A stretch of 64,000 nt of DNA from Alphaproteobacteria bacterium. Its GTDB lineage: Bacteria; Pseudomonadota; Alphaproteobacteria; Rhodobacterales; Rhodobacteraceae. Both the position numbers and the translations under genes were made by a program. Under the pieces are notes generated by a model, which had not been told where the DNA came from, did no database searches, and saw nothing but the letters and a program-made list of their open reading frames with translations. The stretch covers positions 168,938-232,937 of the forward strand of contig JAUHXK010000009.1 of the NCBI GenBank assembly GCA_030427405.1, written 5' to 3'. Of the stretch, positions 1 to 9,217 are shown in pieces; the first letter of the stretch is position 1; the number at the start of each line of letters is the position of its first letter.

Positions 1-481
1 GATCCAGATAGGTTGTCGTCCTGATCGGTTCGTTCAATTCAATGAAACCAAGCTTGGGGTACAGGGATCGCATTTCGACATTTGGGGTCAGCGTATCGGC
101 AATCAGCCGCGTTAACCCGATGTCGCGGGCGGCCTGTTCCCGCGCCTCGATCAGTGCGCGCCCGGTGCCAGTACCGCGCGCCTGTTCGGTGACGAACACC
201 CGTTTCAACTCGCCAGTCTGCTGATCGAACCGTTTCATCATCCCACACCCGACAATCTTGCCCCCGCTGTCTCGGGCGACGACAAGACAGCCGTTTGGCG
301 GCAGGTAGTCGTTTGTGTTGGCCCAGAATTCGTCCAGCGCGCTTTGGGGGGCGGCGGGGTCAATCTTGAACCCCATGTCCTGCATCCTGCTGACGATCAA
401 CCGGTAATACTGCGTGAGGATCGCGTTCAGTTCCCGCCTTGGCGGGATAGTTTCGCATAGTTCGATTTCATAGTCGCACAT
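1..481 (-). CDS. GNAT family N-acetyltransferase (3' end cut by window edge)
   Basis: The reverse strand reads from an ATG at 481 and runs open to position 1, so the C-terminus lies outside the window. The 160 visible residues end in a GNAT fold. The acetyl-CoA pyrophosphate-binding motif A is seen as QARGTGTGRALIEA, preceded by a beta strand ending LKRVFV, and followed by the usual TLTPNVEMRSLYPKLGF segment. The family moves an acetyl group from acetyl-CoA to an amine; nothing here names the substrate. It is on the same strand as the sugar dehydrogenase upstream, which ends 26 bp away, so the two may be co-transcribed. Family assignment is firm and specific function is unknown. Confidence 0.8.
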   Translation of the reverse strand, partial: MCDYEIELCETIPPRRELNAILTQYYRLIVSRMQDMGFKIDPAAPQSALDEFWANTNDYLPPNGCLVVARDSGGKIVGCGMMKRFDQQTGELKRVFVTEQARGTGTGRALIEAREQAARDIGLTRLIADTLTPNVEMRSLYPKLGFIELNEPIRTTTYLD

Positions 482-507
482 CCCAAAATCCACCCTGCCT
501 TCGAAGG

Positions 508-1605
508 CTATTTCAAGGGCACCATCCTGTAAACGGCACCCTGCCCGACCGACAGGAACCAGATCGCGCCGTCCGGCCCTTCGACAATATCGCGGACGCG
601 TTCCGTTTCGGGCCCTTTGATCTGTTCAACCTCGCGCAGCGGATTGCCTGCAAGTCGTGAGATATAATCAAACTTGAGCGAACCGACAAAGATGTCGCCT
701 TTCCATTCGGGCCAGAGTTTCCCCGAATAGACCAGCAAACCGGACGGTGCGATTGAGGGGTCCCAATAATGTGCAGGCTGTTCCATCCCCGGCTTCGCGG
801 TCCCCTCGCCGATCTTTTCGCCGGAATAATGCGTCCCGTACGAGATTGTAGGCCACCCGTAATTGGCACCGGGCCGCACGCGGTTGACCTCGTCCCCGCC
901 GCGGGCGCCATGTTCCGACACCCATAGCTGCCCCTGCGCATCCAAGGCCGCGCCCTGCGGATTGCGGTGGCCATAAGACCAGATTTCGGGCCGCGCGCCG
1001 TCCCGGCCCACAAAGGGATTATCGGGGGGCACTGCGCCATCGCGCCGAATCCGGACCACCGTGCCCAGGTGGGTGGACAGGTCTTGGGCCGCGGGCCGGT
1101 CACCGCGTTCACCTACTGTTACAAACAGCGTCCCGTCGGCACGTTCGACAACCCGAGATCCGAAATGCCTGCCCCCGGTTCCACCGGGGCGTGCCTCGAA
1201 CAGGATGCGGGTATCTGTCAGTCGTCCGCCGTTGCGCGACAATCGCGCAACGGCCAGCGCTGTGCCTGCCCCGCCCTTTTGTGGCTTGGCAAAGGTCAGA
1301 AATACTTCGCGGCTTTGCGCAAAATCCCGTGCGATCGTCACGTCCAGCAATCCGCCCTGCCCCGTGGTCGCGACCTTGGGCACACCTGATACCGAACGCG
1401 TGCGCCCTTGGTCGACATATATCAGCGTCCCGCTACGCTCGGTCACCAGGAAGGCACCATTGGGCAGGATGCCGATTGCCCAGGGCGTATCCAGGTTTGC
1501 CGCCATCTTTTCCACATTCACAGGTCCCAAAGACGTCTGCACCTGTTCAGACATCGCGCCCGCTGCGGCGCAGAGGAAGACCAACGTAAGGTAAAGGGTT
1601 TTCAT
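508..1605 (-). CDS. PQQ-dependent sugar dehydrogenase (soluble aldose dehydrogenase type)
   Basis: 365 aa with an N-terminal signal peptide (about residues 1-19, cleavage near AMS), so it is probably periplasmic. The body is a GSDH-type six-bladed propeller: it has LDTPWAIGILPNG near the N-terminus, GGRHFGSRVVE, WSYGHRNPQGAALD and VSEHGARGGDEVN, the segments that carry PQQ and calcium ligands in the soluble glucose/aldose dehydrogenases (E. coli YliI type). Such enzymes oxidise aldoses at C1 and pass electrons to respiratory quinone or cytochrome c. Substrate range cannot be read from the sequence. No PQQ biosynthesis genes are in the window. Length is normal for the family. Confidence 0.85.
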   Translation of the reverse strand: MKTLYLTLVFLCAAAGAMSEQVQTSLGPVNVEKMAANLDTPWAIGILPNGAFLVTERSGTLIYVDQGRTRSVSGVPKVATTGQGGLLDVTIARDFAQSREVFLTFAKPQKGGAGTALAVARLSRNGGRLTDTRILFEARPGGTGGRHFGSRVVERADGTLFVTVGERGDRPAAQDLSTHLGTVVRIRRDGAVPPDNPFVGRDGARPEIWSYGHRNPQGAALDAQGQLWVSEHGARGGDEVNRVRPGANYGWPTISYGTHYSGEKIGEGTAKPGMEQPAHYWDPSIAPSGLLVYSGKLWPEWKGDIFVGSLKFDYISRLAGNPLREVEQIKGPETERVRDIVEGPDGAIWFLSVGQGAVYRMVPLK

Positions 1606-1771
1606 TACACCGCGCTCCTATCCCGGCCTGACCGCCAACAAAGGCGCCAAGCCACTGGGATTAAATAGGATTGTATCTCCAAAAGGCACGGTTTCTTTGG
1701 ACTTTTCTTTTTTGAATTGCTTGCCTAGGGTCTAGGGCAGAACGAATACGTTCCAAACAGGGAGTTACCAA

Positions 1772-2953
1772 ATGAAAAAGCTGCTTACTGCAACTGCAGC
1801 AACCGCTCTGATGGCGGGCACCGCAATGGCCGATGATGTATCGCTGGGTGTTCTGTTCGGGTTTACCGGTCCGATTGAATCGCTGGCCCCGGCCATGGGA
1901 GCCGGCGCCGAGCTGGCCATGGCCGAAGTCACCGAGTCCGGCAAACTGCTGGACGGTGCCGCTGTGACCGCGTCACGGGCCGACACCGGCTGTATCGACA
2001 ACGGTCTGGCGACCTCGAACGGTGAACGCATGATCGCCGACGGCGTGGCTGGCATCATCGGGGGCGATTGCTCGGGTGTGACCGGTGCGATCCTGCAAAA
2101 CGTCGCCATCCCCAATGGCATGGTCATGATCTCGCCGTCGGCAACCTCGCCCGGCCTGTCGACCATGGAAGATAACGGCCTGTTCTTCCGCACCGCCCCG
2201 TCGGATGCGCGCGAAGGCCAGGTGATGGCCGATATCCTGAAAGACCGTGGCATCAGTTCGATCGCGCTGACCTATACCAACAACGACTATGGCAAGGGCC
2301 TGGCGGACGCGATCCAGTCCTCGTTCGAGGCAGCCGGTGGCGAAGTGACCATCGTGGCCGCGCATGAAGACGGCAAGGCGGACTACTCGGCCGAAGTGGG
2401 CGCGCTGGCCTCGGCCGGTGGCGACATTCTGGTCGTTGCGGGCTATCTGGACCAGGGCGGTCTGGGCATCATCCAATCGTCGCTGGACAGCGGTGCGTTT
2501 GACACATTCGGTCTGCCCGGCGGCATGATCGGTGACTCGCTGCCCGCAAATGTCGGCCCCGACCTGAACGGCTCGTTCGGTCAGATTGCTGGTTCGGGCG
2601 GTGAAGGCGCTGAAAAGTACTTTGCCATGGCCGAAGCCGCGGGTTTTGACGGTTCGTCGCCCTATTCGCCCGAATCCTATGATGCGGCTGCGCTGTTCAT
2701 GCTGGCAATGCAGGCCGCAGGTTCGACCAACCCGGCCGAATATGGCGCAAAGATCATGGATGTTGCCAACGAACCGGGCGAGAAGATCTATCCCGGTGAA
2801 CTGGCCAAAGGTCTGGAACTGCTGGCTGCGGGTCAGGACATTGACTATGTCGGTGCATCCGGTGTTGAGCTGATCGGCCCCGGCGAAAGCGCGGGATCCT
2901 ACCGCGAGATCGAAGTCACCGACGGCGAAAACAAGACCGTCAACTTCCGTTGA
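1772..2953 (+). CDS. ABC transporter substrate-binding protein, branched-chain amino acid/amide type
   Basis: 393 aa. The N-terminus is a clear Sec signal peptide (basic MKK, hydrophobic core, cleavage after AMA at about residue 20), giving a periplasmic solute receptor. The mature part is a type I periplasmic binding fold of the LivJ/LivK family (GVLFGFTGPIESLAPAMGAGAELA at its start, GVAGIIGGDCSGVTGAI, YTNNDYGKGLADA). It is the first gene of a five-gene uptake operon with two ATPases and two permeases. GGGAG lies about 7 bp before the ATG. The ligand cannot be told from sequence: family members bind branched-chain amino acids, amides, urea or aromatic compounds. Confidence 0.9.
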   Translation: MKKLLTATAATALMAGTAMADDVSLGVLFGFTGPIESLAPAMGAGAELAMAEVTESGKLLDGAAVTASRADTGCIDNGLATSNGERMIADGVAGIIGGDCSGVTGAILQNVAIPNGMVMISPSATSPGLSTMEDNGLFFRTAPSDAREGQVMADILKDRGISSIALTYTNNDYGKGLADAIQSSFEAAGGEVTIVAAHEDGKADYSAEVGALASAGGDILVVAGYLDQGGLGIIQSSLDSGAFDTFGLPGGMIGDSLPANVGPDLNGSFGQIAGSGGEGAEKYFAMAEAAGFDGSSPYSPESYDAAALFMLAMQAAGSTNPAEYGAKIMDVANEPGEKIYPGELAKGLELLAAGQDIDYVGASGVELIGPGESAGSYREIEVTDGENKTVNFR

Positions 2954-2981
2954 TCAGGACTGAACGGTCATAAAAACAAGC

Positions 2982-3007
2982 AGCCCGGGCCTTGTGTCCG
3001 GGCTGTT
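2982..3007 (+). terminator. Stem-loop after the binding-protein gene (partial terminator)
   Basis: A perfect 7-bp stem AGCCCGG/CCGGGCT with a 9-nt loop, followed by GTTT, lies 28 bp after the stop codon of the binding protein and before the ATPase gene. In solute-binding-protein operons such a hairpin commonly protects or terminates the first cistron so that the receptor is made in excess over the membrane parts. Only a short T run follows, so read-through is expected. Confidence 0.6.
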
Positions 3008-3079
3008 TCAATGACAAAAGGCCGCACCTTTCACACAGGGATGGGGCAACAACGCCGAAAACGGCGGCTAGGGGATAAG

Positions 3080-3868
3080 ATGATCGTCGTCGAAGACGTG
3101 CATAAGCATTTCGGCGGGTTTCATGCGGTGGATGGGGCATCGCTGGAAATCCAAAAAGGCTCAATCACCGGCCTGATCGGGCCGAACGGAGCCGGAAAAA
3201 CCACTCTTTTCAACGTGATCGCGGGCGTTCTTCCTCCGACGTCGGGCCGTGTCTCCATGGATGGCGAAGACATCACCGGCCTGCCCCCGCACGAGCTGTT
3301 TCACAAGGGCCTGCTGCGCACCTTTCAGATCGCGCATGAGTTCTCGTCGATGTCCTGCCGCGAGAACCTGATGATGGTGCCGGGCGCACAATCAGGTGAA
3401 TCGCTGTGGAACACCTGGTTCGGGCGCAAACGGATCGCCAACGAAGAACGCGCCCTGCGCGCCAAGGCCGATGAGGTGCTGGAGTTTCTGACCATCGAAC
3501 ACCTGGCCGACCACAAGGCCGGTCAGGTCTCGGGCGGGCAGAAAAAACTGCTGGAGCTTGGCCGCACCATGATGGTCGACGCCAAGATCGTGTTCCTGGA
3601 TGAGGTTGGCGCAGGTGTGAATCGGACCCTGCTGATGACCATTGCCGACACCATCCTGCGCCTGAACAAGGAACGCGGATATACTTTCGTGGTCATCGAG
3701 CATGACATGGATTTCATCGGCAAGATCTGCGACCCGGTCATCTGTATGGCCGAGGGCAAGGTACTGGCCGAGGGCACGCTGGACGAGATCAAAGCCAATG
3801 AACACGTGATCGAGGCCTATCTGGGCACCGGCCTGAAAAACAAGGACAAGCTGGAGGCCGGGGCGTGA
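3080..3868 (+). CDS. ABC transporter ATP-binding protein, LivG type
   Basis: 262 aa from the ATG at 3080, which has AGGGG 5 bp upstream; an in-frame ATG at 3011 would add 23 unusual residues and overlap the hairpin region. Walker A is GPNGAGKT (residues 34-41), the signature is VSGGQKKLLELGR, and the switch His is in VVIEHDMDF. Walker B reads IVFLDEVGAGVN, with Val where the family usually has Pro. It would energise the two LivH/LivM-type permeases encoded downstream. The last codons overlap the next gene by 4 bp (GTGA), which indicates translational coupling. Confidence 0.88.
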   Translation: MIVVEDVHKHFGGFHAVDGASLEIQKGSITGLIGPNGAGKTTLFNVIAGVLPPTSGRVSMDGEDITGLPPHELFHKGLLRTFQIAHEFSSMSCRENLMMVPGAQSGESLWNTWFGRKRIANEERALRAKADEVLEFLTIEHLADHKAGQVSGGQKKLLELGRTMMVDAKIVFLDEVGAGVNRTLLMTIADTILRLNKERGYTFVVIEHDMDFIGKICDPVICMAEGKVLAEGTLDEIKANEHVIEAYLGTGLKNKDKLEAGA

Positions 3869-4695
3869 GCGACAATCCATATCACGACGACAAAGGCAAC
3901 AAGGACCGCTCGATCGCCAATACACATGGCGCCGGAACCATGACACCCGCGCATCGCAAAAGCGGTGAAACCCACAAGGTCGAAGGCGGCCCCTTTTTGA
4001 TTGGCGACACCATGACGGGGGGGTACGGCAAGGGGCCGGACATCCTGCATGACTGCACGATCGCAGTCGACAAGGGCGAAATCGCCGTGATCGTCGGCCC
4101 GAACGGGGCAGGAAAATCCACCGCGATGAAGGCCGTGTTCGGGATGCTGGACGTCCGCGCGGGCGCGGTGCGGCTGGATGGCGAAGACATCACAAACCTG
4201 ACCCCGCAAGACCGGGTTCAGCGGGGCATGGGCTTTGTGCCTCAGACGTCGAACATTTTCACGTCAATGACGGTGGAAGAGAACCTCGAAATGGGTGCAT
4301 TCATCCGCCGCGACGATTTCAGCCAGACGATGGAGCAGGTCTATGACCTGTTCCCTATTCTGCGCGACAAGCGCAACCAAGCGGCCGGAGAGCTGTCGGG
4401 CGGCCAGCGCCAGCAGGTCGCCGTGGGCCGCGCACTGATGACCCAGCCCAAGGTGCTGATGCTGGACGAACCCACCGCTGGTGTCTCGCCCATCGTGATG
4501 GACGAGCTTTTCGACCGGATCATCGAGGTCTCGCGCACCGGTCTGCCGATCCTGATGGTCGAACAGAATGCCCGTCAGGCGCTGGAGATCGCGGACAAGG
4601 GATATGTGCTGGTTCAGGGGCGGAATGCCTATACCGGCACGGGCAAGGAACTGCTGGCCGATCCCGAGGTTCGTAAGAGTTTCTTGGGGGGGTGA
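3865..4695 (+). CDS. ABC transporter ATP-binding protein, LivF type, with N-terminal extension
   Basis: 276 aa. The second ATPase of the uptake operon: Walker A GPNGAGKS near residues 78-85, signature LSGGQRQQVAVGRAL, Walker B VLMLDEPTAGVSP. The start is a GTG overlapping the stop of the preceding ATPase. That start gives about 45 hydrophilic residues before the first conserved strand, whereas LivF proteins normally begin within a few residues of it. An internal ATG (residue 26) could be the true start. If the GTG is used the extension is an unusual feature of this subfamily. It pairs with the LivG-type ATPase as a heterodimer on the permeases. Confidence 0.87.
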   Translation: MSDNPYHDDKGNKDRSIANTHGAGTMTPAHRKSGETHKVEGGPFLIGDTMTGGYGKGPDILHDCTIAVDKGEIAVIVGPNGAGKSTAMKAVFGMLDVRAGAVRLDGEDITNLTPQDRVQRGMGFVPQTSNIFTSMTVEENLEMGAFIRRDDFSQTMEQVYDLFPILRDKRNQAAGELSGGQRQQVAVGRALMTQPKVLMLDEPTAGVSPIVMDELFDRIIEVSRTGLPILMVEQNARQALEIADKGYVLVQGRNAYTGTGKELLADPEVRKSFLGG

Positions 4696-4780
4696 GGCCA
4701 GTGATTGCAATGCTTGTATTTCCTCTCTGTGCATCGAAACCAAAAAGCCAAACGAACTTGGAAAATGAGGTAACGAACTA

Positions 4781-5791
4781 ATGGACTTCCTCAACGCCCT
4801 TGTGGCGCTCTCCAACTTCGTTCTTGTTCCCGCAATCGCCTATGGCAGCCAGTTGGCGCTGGGCGCTCTGGGGGTGACACTGATCTATGGCATCCTGCGG
4901 TTCTCGAACTTTGCCCATGGCGATACGATGGCCTTTGGCGCGATGATCGCCGTGCTGGTCACGTGGGGCCTGCAGGCCGCCGGGGTCAGTTTCGGGCCGT
5001 TGCCGACGGCTCTGCTTGCCCTGCCCTTCGCCATTCTGGGCTGCATCGTTCTGGTGTTGATTACTGACCGACTGGTCTATCGCTTTTACCGCGAACAAAA
5101 GGCCAAGCCGGTCATTCTGGTGATCGTGTCGATGGGCGTGATGTTCATCATGAACGGTCTGGTGCGGTTCATCATCGGGCCGGATGATCAAAGGTTCTCG
5201 GACGGGGCGCGTTTCATTGTCTCGGCGCGGGATTTCAAAGCTATGACCGGGCTGCGCGAAGGTTTGGCGATCAAAACCTCTCAGGGCATTACCGTGATCG
5301 TGGCCGTTGTCGCCGTGGCGCTGTTGTTCTGGTTCCTGAACAAGACCCGCACCGGCAAGTCGATGCGCGCCTATTCAGACAATGAGGATCTGGCGCTGCT
5401 GTCCGGCATCAACCCCGAGCGTGTGGTGATGATCACATGGATCATCGTCGCGGCCCTGGCGACAACGGCGGGCGTCCTTTACGGGCTCGACAAAAGCTTC
5501 AAGCCCTTCGTTTATTTCCAGCTTCTGCTGCCAATCTTTGCCTCGGCCATCGTTGGCGGGCTTGGCAGCCCTCTGGGGGCCATTGCGGGCGGGTTCATAA
5601 TCGCCTTTTCCGAGGTGACCATCACCTATGCCTGGAAGAAAGTGCTGACCTACCTGGCGCCAGAAGGTCTGGAGCCGTCGGGATTGGTGCAGTTCCTTTC
5701 CACCGACTACAAGTTCGCGGTCAGCTTCGTGATCCTGCTGATTGTTCTTCTGTTTAAGCCCACCGGCCTGTTCAAAGGGAAAGCGGTATGA
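4781..5791 (+). CDS. ABC transporter permease, LivH type
   Basis: 336 aa, strongly hydrophobic with about eight predicted membrane spans. It carries the LivH-family opening LGALGVTLIYGILRFSNFAHGDTMAFGA and the late segment AIVGGLGSPLGAIAGG that contacts the ATPase. It forms the translocation path with the LivM-type permease, whose start overlaps its stop by 4 bp (ATGA). An 85-bp spacer precedes it, with GAGG about 9 bp before the ATG and no other ORF. The substrate is unassigned. Confidence 0.88.
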   Translation: MDFLNALVALSNFVLVPAIAYGSQLALGALGVTLIYGILRFSNFAHGDTMAFGAMIAVLVTWGLQAAGVSFGPLPTALLALPFAILGCIVLVLITDRLVYRFYREQKAKPVILVIVSMGVMFIMNGLVRFIIGPDDQRFSDGARFIVSARDFKAMTGLREGLAIKTSQGITVIVAVVAVALLFWFLNKTRTGKSMRAYSDNEDLALLSGINPERVVMITWIIVAALATTAGVLYGLDKSFKPFVYFQLLLPIFASAIVGGLGSPLGAIAGGFIIAFSEVTITYAWKKVLTYLAPEGLEPSGLVQFLSTDYKFAVSFVILLIVLLFKPTGLFKGKAV

Positions 5792-7101
5792 CCGAGCCCG
5801 TCAAAAACACTCTGCTTTTCGCCATTGTCGGCGGCCTGATCCTGTTGACCGGTTTCACGCAAAGCTGGAACACGGCAATCCTGATCCTGAACATGGGGCT
5901 GATCTCGGCCATCATGGCCATCGGGGTGAACCTGCAATGGGGCTTTGCCGGACTTTTCAACGTCGGCGTCATGGGTTTCGTGGCGCTGGGCGGTCTGGCG
6001 GTCGTGCTGGTTTCGACGCCGCCGACACCTGGTGCGTGGTCCGCCGGGGGCTATGGCATTGTCCTGGCGCTGTTGCTGGGGGCTGCAACCGTGGTCGCCG
6101 CAGTTCTGGTTGCGACCCGCATGCCAAAAGGCCGGGCTCAGACCCTGGCCATCATTGCGATCCTGATCGTCGGGTTCTTTGTCTACCGCGCGGTGTTTGA
6201 TCCCAGCATTGCAGCGGTCGAGGCCATCGATCCCGCAATTGCCGGGAATATCGGCGGTCTGAACCTGCCGGTGTTGCTGGCCTGGCCTGCCGGTGGATTG
6301 CTTGCCGCCGGGGCCGCATGGCTGATCGGCAAGACCGCCTTGGGGCTGCGCTCGGACTATCTGGCGATTGCCACGCTGGGGATCGCTGAAATCATCATCG
6401 CGGTCATGAAGAACGAAGATTGGCTGGCCCGTGGCGTCAAGAATGTCTACGGAATCCCGCGCCCCGCACCCGTAGTGGGTTACGAGGTCGACCTGCAACA
6501 GGATCCCGGATTTATCGCCCGCGCCGACTGGCTTGGCCTGGACCCGGTCACCGCTTCGACCCTGTCCGTCAAACTTGGCTATTCGCTGTTGTTCATGGTC
6601 GTATTGCTGGCCCTGCTATGGATGGCCCAAATGGCCTTGCGCAGCCCCTGGGGCCGCATGATGCGCGCCATTCGCGACAATGAGGTCGCGGCCGAGGCAA
6701 TGGGCAAGGATGTCACTCGCCGCCACCTGCAAATCTTTGTGCTGGGATCAGCCATCTGCGGCATTGCAGGGGCGATGATGACCACACTGGACGGACAGCT
6801 GACCCCCAGCGCCTATCAACCGCTGCGCTTTACCTTTCTGGTCTGGGTGATGGTGATCGTCGGCGGGTCAGGCAACAATTTCGGCGCCGTGCTGGGCGCG
6901 TTTCTGATCTGGTTCCTGTGGGTTCAGGTCGAACCCATCGGGCTGTGGCTGATGAACCTGATCACGACCGGCATGCCGGATGGCAGCGCGCTGAAATCCC
7001 ACCTGATAGACAGCGCGGCCCATATGCGTCTGTTTACCATGGGATTGATTCTGCTGCTTGTTCTCAGATTCAGCCCAAGGGGTCTGATCCCCGAGAAATA
7101 G
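5788..7101 (+). CDS. ABC transporter permease, LivM type
   Basis: 437 aa, about ten predicted membrane segments. It has the LivM hallmarks GVNLQWGFAGLFNVGVMGFVALG near the N-terminus, TALGLRSDYLAIATLGIAEI in the middle, and VIVGGSGNNFGAVLGA near the C-terminus. It overlaps the LivH-type gene by 4 bp and closes the five-gene operon. It is longer than many LivM proteins because of an extra hydrophobic stretch around residues 70-150. It acts in the inner membrane as half of the transport channel. Confidence 0.88.
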   Translation: MTEPVKNTLLFAIVGGLILLTGFTQSWNTAILILNMGLISAIMAIGVNLQWGFAGLFNVGVMGFVALGGLAVVLVSTPPTPGAWSAGGYGIVLALLLGAATVVAAVLVATRMPKGRAQTLAIIAILIVGFFVYRAVFDPSIAAVEAIDPAIAGNIGGLNLPVLLAWPAGGLLAAGAAWLIGKTALGLRSDYLAIATLGIAEIIIAVMKNEDWLARGVKNVYGIPRPAPVVGYEVDLQQDPGFIARADWLGLDPVTASTLSVKLGYSLLFMVVLLALLWMAQMALRSPWGRMMRAIRDNEVAAEAMGKDVTRRHLQIFVLGSAICGIAGAMMTTLDGQLTPSAYQPLRFTFLVWVMVIVGGSGNNFGAVLGAFLIWFLWVQVEPIGLWLMNLITTGMPDGSALKSHLIDSAAHMRLFTMGLILLLVLRFSPRGLIPEK

Positions 7102-7177
7102 TTCTCGTTTCATTCACATTGGCGAGATAACGCCGCGTAACAGGACAGGTTTCTTGATTGGCGCGCGTAAATTTCTT

Positions 7178-7221
7178 ATGCCGGTACACCACTGCATGTT
7201 TCAGCGGTGGAGTACCGGCAT
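7178..7221 (+). other. Large stem-loop downstream of the liv-type operon
   Basis: A 44-nt inverted repeat: a perfect 10-bp outer stem ATGCCGGTAC/GTACCGGCAT, one A-A mismatch, then CCACTGC pairing with GCGGTGG through one T-G wobble, and an 8-nt loop. The wobble pairs only in a plus-strand RNA, so it fits the 3' UTR of the transporter operon. There is no T run after it, so it is not a standard intrinsic terminator. Confidence 0.6.
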
Positions 7222-7288
7222 TCACTCACACCACTTGCCGATCTGTAACGATCAATTCTGTTGACACCAAAAAGAGAACAATTTCGTG

Positions 7289-7543
7289 ATGAAAACCCCC
7301 CTGATCAAAACCGCCGGGCTTCTGCCCGTTCTGGCGATGCTGACCGCTTGCATCCCGACCCCCGAGGAACTGGAAACCACACCAGTCAAGGTTCAGACGC
7401 CCAAGGGCGTGGTGACCTGTCAGCTTTATCGTCCCGACCGGATTTCGTGGGACCGGGCAATTGATTTCCCTGCGACAAAGATGTCGGTCCCCGAGGCGGA
7501 CGCCTATTGCAAACAGGAAGGCCAGCGCCGGCTGAACCGCTAG
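7289..7543 (+). CDS. Small lipoprotein
   Basis: 84 aa from the ATG at 7289 (a GTG one codon earlier is possible). The N-terminus is a lipoprotein signal peptide with lipobox LTAC around residues 19-22, so the mature protein should be lipid-anchored at the Cys and about 63 residues long. The mature part includes CQLYRPDRISWDRAIDFP and a late YCKQEGQRR; its two further cysteines could form a disulfide. I do not recognise the family. It stands alone between the transporter operon and a convergent ATPase gene, with a strong hairpin just after the stop. Confidence 0.65.
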   Translation: MKTPLIKTAGLLPVLAMLTACIPTPEELETTPVKVQTPKGVVTCQLYRPDRISWDRAIDFPATKMSVPEADAYCKQEGQRRLNR

Positions 7544-7550
7544 GCGCATT

Positions 7551-7587
7551 GACGCCCGGCTTGGGGCCACCGACCCCGCCGGGCGTC
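7551..7587. terminator. Bidirectional hairpin between convergent genes
   Basis: A perfect 10-bp stem GACGCCCGGC/GCCGGGCGTC encloses a second 4-bp stem (GGGG/CCCC). It lies 8 bp after the lipoprotein stop and 13 bp from the stop of the convergent ATPase gene. T runs are weak on both sides, but its position and stability suit a shared terminator. Confidence 0.6.
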
Positions 7588-7599
7588 GGCTGACGCTAT

Positions 7600-9147
7600 C
7601 TATCTGGCGCGAAACAGGCCGCCCAGAATTCCGCGCACGATCCGCCGACCGGTGGTGCCTTTCAGTTCCTTGATGACGGCCTGGCTCATGGCGCTGGCAA
7701 AACTGTCGGTCTTCCGCGTTTTTCGCGCAGTGGATCGCCCGACCCTGCTGCCGCTGTACCTGCGCGCCGAAGCGAATTCACGCTGCATCGGCGATTGCTG
7801 TTCCACGACCTCTTCTGCCTCGGCGGCCTCGGCCTCGCGCGCGGCCTGTTCGGCCCTTGCCTGCAAGATCTCATAAGCCGATTTGCGGTCAACGGCAGTG
7901 TCATATTTTCCAGCCATCGGCGAGCGGACCATAATCGCCGTGCGTTCGGCATCGGTAATCGGCCCCAATTGCGATGCGGGCGGGCGGATCAAGGTGCGTT
8001 CAACCACTCCGGGCACGCCCTTTTTCTGCAGCATCGAGGTGACGGCCTCACCGACGCCGACCTCGCGAATGGCGGCCTCGGTATCGAATTCGGGGTTCTC
8101 ACGATAGGTTTCCGCAGCCAGCCGCAAATTCTTGCGATCCCGTGCCGTGAAGGCACGCAGCGCGTGCTGGACCCTGTTCCCCAATTGCCCAAGGATGTCT
8201 TCGGGAATATCCGCCGGGTTCTGGGTGATGAAATACACACCCACCCCCTTGGACCGGATCAGCCGGGCAACCTGTTCCACCTTATCCACCAACACCTTGG
8301 GCGCGTCTTCGAACAACAGATGCGCCTCGTCAAAAAAGAAAACCAGCTTTGGTTTCTCGGGGTCACCAACCTCGGGCAGTTCTTCGAACAATTCGCTCAG
8401 CAGCCACAGAAGGAAGGTCGCGTACAGTCGCGGCGCCCCCATCAGTTTGTCCGACGCAAGGATGTTGACCATCCCCTGCCCAGCCGCATCGGTGCGCATC
8501 AGGTCGGACAGGGCCAGCGCCGGTTCGCCAAACAAGCTGTTGCCGCCCTGATTTTCCAGGACCAGCAACCTGCGTTGAATGGCCCCGATCGACGCGGTGG
8601 ACACGTTCCCATAGCGCAGAGACAGTTTCGATCTGTTTTCACCGATCCAGACCAGCAGGGATTGCAGGTCCTTGAGGTCCAAAAGCGGCAAGCCCTCTTC
8701 GTCCGCAACACGGAACGCGATGTTCAGGATGCCTTCCTGGGCTTCGCTCAGTTCAAGAAGGCGCGACAACAGTAAAGGGCCCATCTCGGTCACAGTTGTT
8801 CTTACCGGGTGACCCTGGTTGCCGAACAGGTCCCAAAACGTCACCGGACAGGCCCCGTAGGCATAGTCGGACAGGCCGATTCGTCCGGCCCGTTCCATAA
8901 AGGCCGAATGCAGCTTGTGGGTATCGCTGCCCGACAGTGCAAGCCCGGACAAGTCGCCTTTGACATCGGACAGGAACACCGGCACGCCGGCCTTGGAAAA
9001 CCCTTCTGCCAGGATCTGCAACGTCACGGTCTTACCGGTTCCGGTCGCCCCTGCGATCAATCCGTGGCGGTTTGCGTATTTCAGCGCAAGCTCTTCGGGT
9101 TGCCCATACTCGGCACCTGCACCGCCAATAAAAATGCTGTCACTCAT
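7600..9147 (-). CDS. HerA-like ATPase, DUF853 family (YjgR type)
   Basis: 515 aa. Walker A is GATGTGKT (residues 34-41) right after the opening [23 protein letters not shown], and Walker B is [12 protein letters not shown] in the middle, followed by the arginine-rich sensor region ([31 protein letters not shown]). This is the HerA/FtsK-related DUF853 family of predicted nucleoside triphosphatases; the biological role of the family is not established. The C-terminal 80 residues are basic and Ala/Glu-rich, probably a disordered or DNA-contacting tail. It is a single-gene unit on the minus strand. Family call is firm, function is not. Confidence 0.85.
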   Translation of the reverse strand: MSDSIFIGGAGAEYGQPEELALKYANRHGLIAGATGTGKTVTLQILAEGFSKAGVPVFLSDVKGDLSGLALSGSDTHKLHSAFMERAGRIGLSDYAYGACPVTFWDLFGNQGHPVRTTVTEMGPLLLSRLLELSEAQEGILNIAFRVADEEGLPLLDLKDLQSLLVWIGENRSKLSLRYGNVSTASIGAIQRRLLVLENQGGNSLFGEPALALSDLMRTDAAGQGMVNILASDKLMGAPRLYATFLLWLLSELFEELPEVGDPEKPKLVFFFDEAHLLFEDAPKVLVDKVEQVARLIRSKGVGVYFITQNPADIPEDILGQLGNRVQHALRAFTARDRKNLRLAAETYRENPEFDTEAAIREVGVGEAVTSMLQKKGVPGVVERTLIRPPASQLGPITDAERTAIMVRSPMAGKYDTAVDRKSAYEILQARAEQAAREAEAAEAEEVVEQQSPMQREFASARRYSGSRVGRSTARKTRKTDSFASAMSQAVIKELKGTTGRRIVRGILGGLFRAR

Positions 9148-9200
9148 GTATTTTCTGTCCCGATTAGCACCGATCTGAGGCCAGCATACAAACTTAACCT

Positions 9201-9217
9201 TTGACTGCGATAGTCAA
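9201..9217. promoter_or_regulatory. TTGACT-N5-AGTCAA palindrome
   Basis: A 6-5-6 perfect inverted repeat about 54 bp upstream of the HerA-like gene (minus strand) and upstream of the first small-RNA candidate (plus strand). Each arm also resembles a -35 hexamer, but no good -10 is found at standard spacing on either strand. It may be an operator serving one or both divergent transcripts. Confidence 0.35.

Noticed and set aside
7261..7289. Perfect TTGACA just before the lipoprotein gene, looking like a -35 element
   Set aside because: At 17-bp spacing the -10 would be TTCGTG on top of the start codon, so the transcript would lack the start. Chance match or wrong spacing.
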